Below, piece by piece: positions 1-5,304 of a DNA stretch of 12,428 bases. A program made the translations under genes and the position numbers. The notes beneath the pieces are model-generated. The model saw only the letters and a program-made list of their open reading frames with translations. It was not told the DNA's origin and searched no databases. The stretch comes from Streptosporangiaceae bacterium. GTDB taxonomy: Bacteria; Actinomycetota; Actinomycetes; Streptosporangiales; Streptosporangiaceae. Numbering within the stretch: the stretch's first letter is position 1; each line of letters starts with the position of its first letter. The stretch is taken from contig JASIGD010000394.1 of NCBI GenBank assembly GCA_030045295.1, forward strand, positions 1 through 12,428, written 5' to 3'.

Positions 1-588
1 CTGGCCCCCGCGCTGGCCGGCGCGGCCTTCACCGGACGCGCGCACGGCTGGACCACGGCGGCGGTGCTGCTGGCCGGGGCGGTCGCGGCGGGCACCCAGG
101 GCACTACCGCCACCCGGCGTGACACTAACGACCCGACGCTGCGCCGGCTGCTCGGCGTGGACTCCGGGACGGGCCTCGCCGCCCGTGCCGCGCTGCCCGC
201 GCTGCTCAGCTCCGCCTGGCTGACCGTCGCGCTCACGCTGCTCGTCCTTACCGGGGACCTGCCCGGGCGGCCGCTGGACGGCTGGCTGTGGCCACTGTCG
301 GGGCTGGCCGCCGGGGCCGGAGTGGCGGCGGCCGCGCTGCGGATCGCCCGGACCGCGCCGATCAACCCGGCCGACCAGGGACCCGACACGCCGGTGGGGA
401 CCGCGCCGCCCTGGCTGATTACCCGGGCGGGCAGCGTGTTGCTCGGCCTGGCCGGCGCCTACCCGACGCTGAGGGCCATCCTCGCCGGGCAGGTCCACGG
501 CAGCACCTTCGCCGCTCAGCTGGCCGTCTCCGCGGTCGTGCTCGGCGGATACCTCATGCTCGCCGTGCGCGTCGCCCCGTCCCGGTGA
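1..588 (+). CDS. Multi-pass membrane protein, C-terminal part (5' end outside window)
   Basis: The frame is open from base 1 to the TGA at 586-588, so this is the last 195 residues of a protein that begins upstream. It is strongly hydrophobic, with likely membrane segments near residues 17-32, 62-86, 94-115, 140-160 and 172-190. These are separated by short loops rich in Arg or Pro, including the PINPADQGPDTP loop around residues 121-132. No catalytic motif is visible. The pattern, and the DTP-x-G-x-x-P loop followed by two last helices, recall actinobacterial membrane subunits of ABC exporters now grouped as DUF6297. That link is from memory and is tentative. The nearest gene downstream is on the opposite strand, so nothing here shows its operon. 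I am sure of the coding frame and membrane nature, but not of the family. Confidence 0.7.
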   Translation: MAPALAGAAFTGRAHGWTTAAVLLAGAVAAGTQGTTATRRDTNDPTLRRLLGVDSGTGLAARAALPALLSSAWLTVALTLLVLTGDLPGRPLDGWLWPLSGLAAGAGVAAAALRIARTAPINPADQGPDTPVGTAPPWLITRAGSVLLGLAGAYPTLRAILAGQVHGSTFAAQLAVSAVVLGGYLMLAVRVAPSR

Positions 589-641
589 TCAGTGCTCGTC
601 GTGGCGGCGCCGCCGTTGCCGGTCTCGTTGCGGCCACGCGG

Positions 642-745
642 CGCGCGGTCGAGCCAGGCGCGGCCAGCCGGGGCGCGGTCGCCTGTGCACCGCCAGGCAC
701 ACCAGTTCGGCATCGGATAAATAACTCGACAGCCGCCGCAGCGTC
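642..745 (-). pseudogene. Decayed transposase N-terminal fragment
   Basis: Read on the minus strand in the frame of the aldo/keto reductase but after its stop, bases 688-720 encode LSDAELVCLAV. This is a hallmark N-terminal stretch of actinobacterial DDE transposases (IS982/IS5-like, where it usually continues AQALLG and then WLR-x-A). One missing G after the GTG valine codon at 688-690 would restore AVAQA. After a further short interval, a third frame at 642-659 reads AWLDRA, at about the right distance for the WLR-x-A block. No ATG, terminal repeat or catalytic domain is present. I read it as a scrap of about 35 codons of a transposase with at least two frameshifts. The motif match is seen; family and history are inferred. 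Confidence 0.45.
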
Positions 746-752
746 TGGCCGC

Positions 753-781
753 GCCCGGCCGGAGCCCTCTTCCCGCCGGGC
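753..781. terminator. Possible hairpin terminator after the aldo/keto reductase
   Basis: A perfect 7-bp stem pairs GCCCGGC (753-759) with GCCGGGC (775-781) around a 15-base loop. It begins 15 bases past the stop codon of the aldo/keto reductase on the minus strand. There is no U-run, as is common for actinobacterial hairpin terminators, and chance pairing in GC-rich DNA is possible. Confidence 0.3.
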
Positions 782-795
782 CGGTGCCGCGGCGG

Positions 796-1821
796 TTAGT
801 GGGCGCTGGAAGCGGCCCAGATGTTGATGCCGGCGTCCACCGCGTCGCGGTCGATGTCGGCCAGCTCGTCCTCGGTGAACTCGGTGTGGTCGGCCGCGGC
901 CAGGTTCTCCTCCAGCTGCGCGACGCTGCTGGCGCCGATCAGCGCCGACGTCACTCGCGGATCACGCAGCACCCAGGACAGTGCCATCTGCGCCAGGGTC
1001 TGGCCGCGGGCCGCGGCGATCCCGGCCAGCGCGCGGACGTGCGCCAGCGTCCGGGGCGATATCTGGTCCGAGGACAGCGACCCGTTCAGGCTGCCCCGCG
1101 AGCCGGTCGGCACGCCGTCGAGGTACTTGCCGGTGAGCACGCCCTGGGCCAGCGGCGAGAACGCGATGCAGCCCACGCCTTCGCGGCCGAGCACGTCAAG
1201 CAGGCCGCCCTCGATCCAGCGATTGAGCATCGAGTAAGACGGCTGGTGGATGAGCAATGGCGTGCCCATACGACGGAGCAGGGACACGGCATCCACCGTT
1301 CGTTCGGCAGAATAAGAAGAGATACCCGCGTAGAGCGCCTTGCCAGACTGAACCGCGGTATGCAGCGCGCCCATCGTCTCCTCGAGCGGGGTATCGGGAT
1401 CAAAGCGGTGCGAGTAGAAGATGTCGACGTATTCCAGGCCCATCCGGCGCAGTGACTGGTCGAGGCTGGCCAGCAGGTACTTACGGGAGCCGTGGTCGCC
1501 ATAGGGGCCTGGCCACATGTCGTAGCCGGCCTTGGTGGAGATGATCAGCTCGTCTCGGTACGGCCGAAGGTCCTCCCGCAGGATCCGGCCGAAGTTGATT
1601 TCCGCGCTGCCGTACGGAGGCCCGTAGTTGTTGGCCAGGTCGAAGTGCGTGACACCTAGGTCGAACGCGCGGCGCAGGATCGCACGCTGATCCTCGATCG
1701 GCTTGCCATCACCGAAGTTCTGCCACAGTCCGAGCGATATCTCCGGCAGCAGCACCCCGCTGCGCCCGCAACGGCGGTAGCGGAGCTTGTCGTAACGGTC
1801 ATCAGCGGCGACGTAAGCCAT
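796..1821 (-). CDS. mgrA: Aldo/keto reductase, L-glyceraldehyde 3-phosphate reductase (YghZ) type
   Basis: A 341-residue NADPH-dependent aldo/keto reductase with a cytosolic TIM barrel. It aligns from end to end with E. coli YghZ/Gpr, which reduces L-glyceraldehyde 3-phosphate and other aldehydes such as methylglyoxal. Shared blocks include ITHFDLANNYGPP, ISTKAGYDMWPGPYG, EYVDIFYSHR and LIHQPSY. The catalytic tetrad is visible as D61, Y66, K97 and H138. The C-terminal cofactor region carries SVLIGAS-like SALIGAS (292-298), and the end (IWAASSAH) matches the family's end. The ATG start is supported by this alignment, although no good ribosome binding site precedes it (GACAGACTTTCTCGC). It diverges from the DUF6295-like gene, with 122 bp between starts. 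The family is certain; the physiological substrate in this organism is inferred. Confidence 0.93.
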   Translation of the reverse strand: MAYVAADDRYDKLRYRRCGRSGVLLPEISLGLWQNFGDGKPIEDQRAILRRAFDLGVTHFDLANNYGPPYGSAEINFGRILREDLRPYRDELIISTKAGYDMWPGPYGDHGSRKYLLASLDQSLRRMGLEYVDIFYSHRFDPDTPLEETMGALHTAVQSGKALYAGISSYSAERTVDAVSLLRRMGTPLLIHQPSYSMLNRWIEGGLLDVLGREGVGCIAFSPLAQGVLTGKYLDGVPTGSRGSLNGSLSSDQISPRTLAHVRALAGIAAARGQTLAQMALSWVLRDPRVTSALIGASSVAQLEENLAAADHTEFTEDELADIDRDAVDAGINIWAASSAH

Positions 1822-1943
1822 GCGAGAAAGTCTGTCACCGCCGTCGCCCGGGTCCGACGCTGGCCGGCGCGGCGGCCGGGCCGGAGGACCCCGAGCGCGG
1901 CCGGGCGCTGCCTGTTATCGTCCTGACTGGGAGAGGAGTCGCC

Positions 1944-2207
1944 ATGTGCACGTACCTGACGGAAAACGTATCGATCAGCGGCAGCGGGAAAGGCCCGGCC
2001 GGCTGGTTCAAGGTGACCGACGCGAGCGTGTACTTCGACCACCCGGTGCACGCGCAGGCGGAGCACACCCTGAACATTGACTTCCTTGACCCGGAGGCCG
2101 GCCCGTCGGCGCGCGTCGCGGTGGAACTCACCGCGGAATCGGCCCTCGCCCTGGCGAAGGCGATCCAGGCCACCCTCGACGCCGCGCCCCCCGGCCTGAT
2201 CCGCTAG
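1944..2207 (+). CDS. Small DUF6295-like protein
   Basis: An 87-residue soluble protein beginning MCTYLTENVSISGSGKG, with no signal peptide or membrane segment. The ATG is preceded by GGGAGAGGAG (core AGGAG at 1934-1938, 5 bases before the start), so the start is secure. The sequence looks like the small actinobacterial family catalogued as DUF6295. That family shares the MCTYLTE start, a WF-x-V-T-x-A-x-V-Y-F-D-H-P block (here residues 21-35), a THTLNIDF-like strand and a C-terminal helix ending near APPGL. The assignment is from memory. Its function is unknown. The conserved Cys2 and the H-x-x-H-like spacing (HPVHAQAEH, 34-42) could bind a metal, but this is speculation. It lies 205 bp upstream of the clamp gene on the same strand and probably has its own terminator. 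Confidence 0.85.
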   Translation: MCTYLTENVSISGSGKGPAGWFKVTDASVYFDHPVHAQAEHTLNIDFLDPEAGPSARVAVELTAESALALAKAIQATLDAAPPGLIR

Positions 2208-2212
2208 TCCCG

Positions 2213-2253
2213 GCCGAACCCCGGCCCGGTCACCCAGTCCTGCCGAACCCCGG
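2213..2253 (+). repeat. Pair of 12-bp direct repeats (GCCGAACCCCGG)
   Basis: GCCGAACCCCGG occurs at 2213-2224 and again at 2242-2253. Each copy is preceded by AGTCC within a few bases, giving an imperfect tandem unit of about 29 bp. The first copy begins 6 bases after the stop of the DUF6295-like gene. The function is unknown; slippage in the non-coding spacer is the simplest origin. Confidence 0.6.
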
Positions 2254-2299
2254 GCCGACCCGCCCGCCGGTGACCGCGCGGCCAGCCGGCCCGAGCCCT

Positions 2300-2318
2300 G
2301 GGTCCCGAGCCCGGACCC
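2300..2318 (+). terminator. Possible hairpin terminator between DUF6295-like gene and clamp gene
   Basis: A 6-bp perfect stem pairs GGGTCC (2300-2305) with GGACCC (2313-2318) around a 7-base loop. It lies 93 bases after the upstream stop and 38 bases before the clamp promoter motif. It could isolate the two transcription units. There is no U-run. Confidence 0.3.
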
Positions 2319-2345
2319 TAAGCGCCCGGTCCCTAAGCGCCTGGT
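2316..2345 (+). repeat. Two tandem 15-bp repeats upstream of the clamp promoter
   Basis: CCCTAAGCGCCCGGT (2316-2330) is followed at once by CCCTAAGCGCCTGGT (2331-2345), with 14 of 15 bases identical. The pair ends 5 bases before the GGAAATGTCAGTG promoter element. Position and exact tandem arrangement would fit a regulator-binding site, but replication slippage is equally possible. Confidence 0.65.
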
Positions 2346-2350
2346 CCCCT

Positions 2351-2377
2351 GGAAATGTCAGTGCCTCGTGCGAGTAT
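2351..2377 (+). promoter_or_regulatory. Candidate DNA-damage promoter (RecA-NDp/PafBC type) of the clamp gene
   Basis: TGTCAGTG (2356-2363) is followed by 8 bases and then GAGTAT (2372-2377). The actinobacterial RecA-independent damage promoter is tTGTCRgtg-N8-TAnnnT. All eight fixed positions of the upstream box from TGT onward fit, and the -10-like hexamer keeps A at position 2 and T at position 6 but has G at position 1. The preceding bases GGAAA are shared with the second copy at 8743-8755. A start near 2384 would leave a leader of about 29 bases containing AAGGGAGG. The match is seen; PafBC control is inferred. Confidence 0.6.
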
Positions 2378-2412
2378 GCGTGTGAAGGTACCCGCGAAGG
2401 GAGGCGGCAGGA

Positions 2413-3690
2413 ATGCGGTTCGTGGTGGAGCGCGACGCGCTGGCTGAGGCGGTGGCCTGGGTAGCGCGCTCGCTGCCGTCCCGGCCCGTGCTCCCGGTCC
2501 TGTCCGGGCTGCTGCTCGAGGCGGCACCCGACGGGCTGACCCTCTGCTGCTTCGATTACGAGGTATCGGCCAGGATCGCGGTGGACGCGGACGTGGCCGA
2601 GCCGGGGACCGTGCTCGTTCCCGGCAGGCTGCTGGCCGAGATCACCCGCAGCCTGCCGGGTCTTCCCATCGAGGTCGACGACGCAGATGACGTGACCTTG
2701 ACGTGCGGCGCGGCGTCGTTCAGCCTGGTGACGCTGCCCATCGCGGAGTATCCGCAGCTGCCCGACCTGCCCCGGCTGGCCGGCACCGTCGACGGCGGCG
2801 TGTTCGCCACGGCGATCAGCCAGGTCACCCCCGCGGCAAGCCGGGATGACACGCTGCCCATTATCACCGGGGTGAATGTCGAGATCGAGGGGGACAGCAT
2901 CACGCTGGTCGCGACCGACAGGTATCGGCTGGCCATCCGGGAACTCGCCTGGAGTCCTGCCCGCGCCGCGGGCACCGGCACGCTCCTCGTCCCGGCCAGG
3001 ACACTGGCCGACGCGGCCCGGATGATGGTGCCCGGCGTCCCCGTCCGGATCATGACGCGCGAGGCGGGCGGGTCCGGCGGAGCCGGGACCGCCGAGGGTG
3101 ACCGCGCCGGCGCGCTGCGCGCAGCCGACGCGATGATCGGCTTCGAGGCCGGGGGGCGCCGGCTCACCACGCGCCTCATCGCGGGGGAGTACATCAAGTA
3201 CAGCTCGAAGTTTCCCGCGGACTTCGGCAGCTGCGGGGACATGCCGGCGGGTCCGCTGGCCGAGGCGGTCAGGCGGGTCGCACTCGTGGCCGAGCGGGGA
3301 AGCTCGGTGCGGCTGTCGTTCGGGCCGGGGAAGGTCATCATCGAGGCCGGCACCAAGGGCCAGGCCCGGGCCAGGGAGATCGTAGCGGCCGACTTTTCCG
3401 GTGACGAGTCCGCGATCGCGTTCAGCCCGCACTACCTGCTCGACGGGCTCGGTGCTGCCCTCATCGCGGCCAACGGCCTCGCCGCCCCCGCCCAGAGCTC
3501 CCAGGGCGCCCAGGGTTCCGAGAAGGCCGAACGGGACGGGCCATCAGCCCCCGACGAGGGACGCATCCGCCTGCAGTTCACCAGCCCCACCAAGCCAGCC
3601 CTGATCACCGGCAGCGTAAAAGCCGGCGACGAGTCGGCGCCCGATTTCCGCTACCTGGTTGTGCCGCTGCGCGCCCTGACCAGCGCCTGA
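2413..3690 (+). CDS. dnaN: DNA polymerase III sliding clamp (beta subunit), probable second copy
   Basis: A 425-residue sliding clamp; as a ring-shaped dimer it tethers DNA polymerases to DNA. The three clamp folds fall at about 1-120, 125-265 and 270-425. Close family blocks include MRFVVERDALAEAVAWVARS, FDYEVSAR (47-54), DDTLPIITGV (145-154), VATDRYRLAIRE (166-177), RRVALVAER (287-295) and TSPTKPALITG (390-400). The start is set by AAGGGAGG (2397-2404), 8 bases before the ATG. Unlike a housekeeping clamp gene, it is not beside dnaA, recF or gyrB. Two Gly/Ala/Ser-rich inserts (about 217-240 and 349-384) and a C-terminal extension past the usual YLIMPVRL-type end (here YLVVPLRALTSA) lengthen it beyond the family's usual 365-380 residues. 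A damage-type promoter motif precedes it. Clamp identity is certain; second-copy status is inferred from context. Confidence 0.93.
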   Translation: MRFVVERDALAEAVAWVARSLPSRPVLPVLSGLLLEAAPDGLTLCCFDYEVSARIAVDADVAEPGTVLVPGRLLAEITRSLPGLPIEVDDADDVTLTCGAASFSLVTLPIAEYPQLPDLPRLAGTVDGGVFATAISQVTPAASRDDTLPIITGVNVEIEGDSITLVATDRYRLAIRELAWSPARAAGTGTLLVPARTLADAARMMVPGVPVRIMTREAGGSGGAGTAEGDRAGALRAADAMIGFEAGGRRLTTRLIAGEYIKYSSKFPADFGSCGDMPAGPLAEAVRRVALVAERGSSVRLSFGPGKVIIEAGTKGQARAREIVAADFSGDESAIAFSPHYLLDGLGAALIAANGLAAPAQSSQGAQGSEKAERDGPSAPDEGRIRLQFTSPTKPALITGSVKAGDESAPDFRYLVVPLRALTSA

Positions 3691-3694
3691 CCGG

Positions 3695-4159
3695 CTAAGG
3701 CCGTCCCGGAGGGCCCGGGAACTGGCCCGGCCCGGGCCAGTAGGCGTGACGAGACATCCAGGCCATGATCAGTATCCAGGTAGCCAGCGCGAACAGCAGC
3801 AGCGCGAAGACCAGGAAACGGCCCGCGTCCGGGTCGGACTCCGACCGGGCCGACTCGGTGCGGTCGGCCTTGAGCGGCCGGGGCAAGTCAGCCATCAGGC
3901 GATCGATCTGGCCCTGGGTCTTCGCGGCGAGCGCGAGGTCGATGCGCTCGGTCAGCTCGTCGAAGGTCAGGCGGCCGGCTGCGAAGTGCTCGCGCAGTTG
4001 GACCATCGCCGCGTCGCGCTCTGCGTCCCCGATCCGCAGATCGTAGTCGTACCGGCTGTGCCCGGGCACGCGCCATCCCGGTACCAGCTGCTCACGCGGT
4101 TGCCCCGCGTCGGGATCCTGTTCTAGCATTCCACTTCGGACGTCGTATCGCCTCGTCAT
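3695..4159 (-). CDS. DUF1707 domain membrane protein
   Basis: A 154-residue protein of unknown function. The DUF1707 domain (residues about 41-93, LRIGDAERDAAMVQLREHFA through LMADLP) is a helical domain found at the N-terminus of many actinobacterial membrane proteins. It is followed by an acidic/polar linker and one membrane helix (about 114-135, FLVFALLLFALATW). A short Pro/Gly tail (PGPGQFPGPPGRP) ends the chain. The domain is preceded by a 40-residue polar extension. The ATG at 4159 has only a weak GGAAA upstream, and the internal ATG at residue 11 is a possible alternative start. It lies 145 bp after another DUF1707 gene on the same strand, and its stop is 4 bp from the clamp gene's stop in convergent orientation. 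Confidence 0.85.
   Translation of the reverse strand: MTRRYDVRSGMLEQDPDAGQPREQLVPGWRVPGHSRYDYDLRIGDAERDAAMVQLREHFAAGRLTFDELTERIDLALAAKTQGQIDRLMADLPRPLKADRTESARSESDPDAGRFLVFALLLFALATWILIMAWMSRHAYWPGPGQFPGPPGRP
3722..3740. terminator. Hairpin at the clamp/DUF1707 convergent junction
   Basis: A perfect 7-bp stem pairs CTGGCCC (3722-3728) with GGGCCAG (3734-3740) around a 5-base loop, 31 bases past the clamp stop. It lies inside the last codons of the convergent DUF1707 gene. It could end clamp transcription, but overlapping coding constraint (the Pro/Gly tail) is an alternative explanation. Confidence 0.35.
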
Positions 4160-4304
4160 CGGGTTTCCGGGTTCGCCAAGCCGACTTGCCTCTTTTCAAC
4201 CATAAGTCGGCACGGCCCGGCGCGGAACCCAGGTAGCGCAGATTCAGTGGCGGTCCGCCGACCAGAGCCGGGGGCGCGCCCGCCGGCCAAGGCAGCGGGC
4301 CCCC

Positions 4305-4853
4305 TCAGAAGCGCGGGCCCCTGGGTCCCCTGGGTCCTCGCGGGCCTTTCGGACCCCTCTGGCCGCCGTTGCCCCTGCGCCGCGCCCCGAACCCGAACAA
4401 CCGTCTGATGAACGCGAGCGCCGCGATGATCAGCACAATGGCCAGCGGCCTGTCCCCGCCGCTGCCGAACAGCATGACGGCGCCCAGGATCACGAACACC
4501 CACACCAGGCCCATCAGCGGCGCGAAGGCACCTGACGGCCTGCCCTGCCGGCTGTTCCCGGTGCCGGAATCCCAGCCGGACCCCCCGGGCCGGGCCGACG
4601 CTGGCCAGGACGGCCCCTGCCACGCGGTGTTGCCGACGCTCCCGGGCGGCACCCCGCCGACCGGCCGCGCGGCGGGGGGCAGGTCGCGCAGCACCGTGGT
4701 CAGGTCGGCACTGGTCTTGGCCGCGAACGTCTGGTCGAGGCGTTCGTTGAGCTCATCGAACGTCAGCCGGCCATCGGCGTAGTGCTCACGCAGCTGGGCA
4801 GCGACCGCATCACGGTCGGCGTCCCCGACACGCACGTTGAATCCTGTTGCCAT
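4305..4853 (-). CDS. DUF1707 domain membrane protein with collagen-like Gly-Pro-Arg tail
   Basis: A 182-residue protein. The DUF1707 domain occupies residues about 6-60 (VRVGDADRDAVAAQLREHYA through LRDLPP). A Gly/Pro/Ser-rich linker (60-108) follows, then two membrane segments (about 112-130 and 137-151), so both ends should face the same side. The chain ends RRRGNGGQRGPKGPRGPRGP and then RF, which gives six consecutive Gly-X-Y triplets with Pro at X and Arg or Lys at Y in most. The ATG is preceded by GGAGGG (4858-4863 on the + strand), 4 bases away, so the start is firm. It is the first gene of a tandem pair of DUF1707 genes. Candidate operator palindromes lie 20-60 bp upstream. The function is unknown. 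Confidence 0.88.
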   Translation of the reverse strand: MATGFNVRVGDADRDAVAAQLREHYADGRLTFDELNERLDQTFAAKTSADLTTVLRDLPPAARPVGGVPPGSVGNTAWQGPSWPASARPGGSGWDSGTGNSRQGRPSGAFAPLMGLVWVFVILGAVMLFGSGGDRPLAIVLIIAALAFIRRLFGFGARRRGNGGQRGPKGPRGPRGPRGPRF

Positions 4854-4872
4854 CGTGCCCTCCGTAGCAGAG

Positions 4873-4885
4873 CGCGGAATCCGCG
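4873..4885. promoter_or_regulatory. Short perfect palindrome before the DUF1707 gene
   Basis: CGCGGA (4873-4878) and TCCGCG (4880-4885) form a perfect 6-bp inverted repeat around one base. It lies 20-32 bp before the DUF1707 start codon, between the ribosome binding site and the larger palindrome. It may be an operator or a small leader hairpin; chance is possible in GC-rich DNA. Confidence 0.3.
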
Positions 4886-4893
4886 TGCCTCCA

Positions 4894-4913
4894 CGATATA
4901 TCGCGAGACATCG
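4894..4913. promoter_or_regulatory. 20-bp imperfect palindrome, candidate operator
   Basis: CGATATATCG, itself a perfect palindrome, is followed directly by CGAGACATCG. The two halves form an inverted repeat with 8 of 10 positions paired, and also read as a direct repeat with 8 of 10 identical. It is the most AT-rich spot in the region, 41-60 bp upstream of the DUF1707 start. This is where a repressor would overlap a promoter. ATATATCG-type operators are familiar for PadR-like regulators, but no such regulator gene is in the window. Confidence 0.5.
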
Positions 4914-4966
4914 GACAGCAAGCCGAAAGGCCCGCTTCGCCAGCGCGTCGTGCCCGCCCGGCGGCT

Positions 4967-4986
4967 TTGGCTAAGACACCAGCCAA
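4967..4986. repeat. Inverted repeat TTGGCT / AGCCAA
   Basis: TTGGCT (4967-4972) and AGCCAA (4981-4986) are perfect complements around 8 bases. They lie 58-77 bp upstream of the small frameshifted gene. This could be an operator or weak leader hairpin. The rest of 4914-5030 shows no gene. Confidence 0.3.
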
Positions 4987-5043
4987 GGTGACCGCCCAGG
5001 CCTGATCATGTTCCCGCCGGCCTTTTTCACGGAGGGGAAAGCC

Positions 5044-5269
5044 ATGGGAAAAGACCCTGGCCGGAATCCTGGCCGCCGCGGGGCTCTCGCTGGCCGGTCT
5101 GACCGGCACGCTGAAGAATTCAGCGCAGGCTCTGCTGAAACGGCTGCGCCAGGACGCGTACACCGACCTCGTGGCGCTGGCCGTGCAGACCGCTCCGCCG
5201 CCGCCGAGGAAGTCGGATCTGCAGAATGCGATCAGCCGGCGTGAGCTGACGCCGGCCACTCCGAACTGA
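5044..5269 (+). pseudogene. Small helical protein gene with an early frameshift
   Basis: GGAGGGGA (5031-5038) stands 5 bases before ATG at 5044, so translation should start there. After three codons (M-G-K) the ATG frame changes to Arg/Gly-rich sequence with poor codon bias and runs to 5244. From 5054 the next frame is clearly coding: 71 codons to TGA at 5267-5269, with about 85% G or C in the third position. It encodes a hydrophobic stretch (TLAGILAAAGLSLAGL), an amphipathic helix (LKNSAQALLKRLRQDAYTDL), a Pro-rich hinge and a basic tail (ISRRELTP). That frame has no ATG, GTG or TTG of its own. Removing one base in GGGAAAAG (5046-5053) would give a 74-residue product. It may be a mutation, a sequencing error, or, less likely, recoding. 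I recognise no family. Confidence 0.6.
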
Positions 5270-5304
5270 AGGCCGGGCAGACGGCGCCCAAGCGACCCGA
5301 CGCG

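Noticed and set aside
516..713. 65-codon minus-strand ORF at the end of the first gene
   Set aside because: It mixes one frame of the presumed transposase scrap with antisense of the membrane protein and has no ribosome site; not an intact gene.
784..1455. Long + strand ORFs opposite the aldo/keto reductase (up to 223 codons)
   Set aside because: They are antisense shadows of a gene that aligns end to end with a known family; the translations are Arg/Gly/Ala-rich with no domain.
2230..3432. 400-codon minus-strand ORF across the clamp gene
   Set aside because: High-GC antisense shadow. The clamp gene has full family motifs and a ribosome site on the other strand.
4305..4400. Run of GGGTCCC/CCTGGGTCC units as a DNA repeat element
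   Set aside because: It is explained by the Gly-Pro-Arg codons of the protein tail.
5008..5244. 78-codon ORF starting ATG TTC CCG at 5008
   Set aside because: No ribosome site at 5008, basic low-complexity product and weak codon bias. The overlapping frame from 5054 carries the coding signal.
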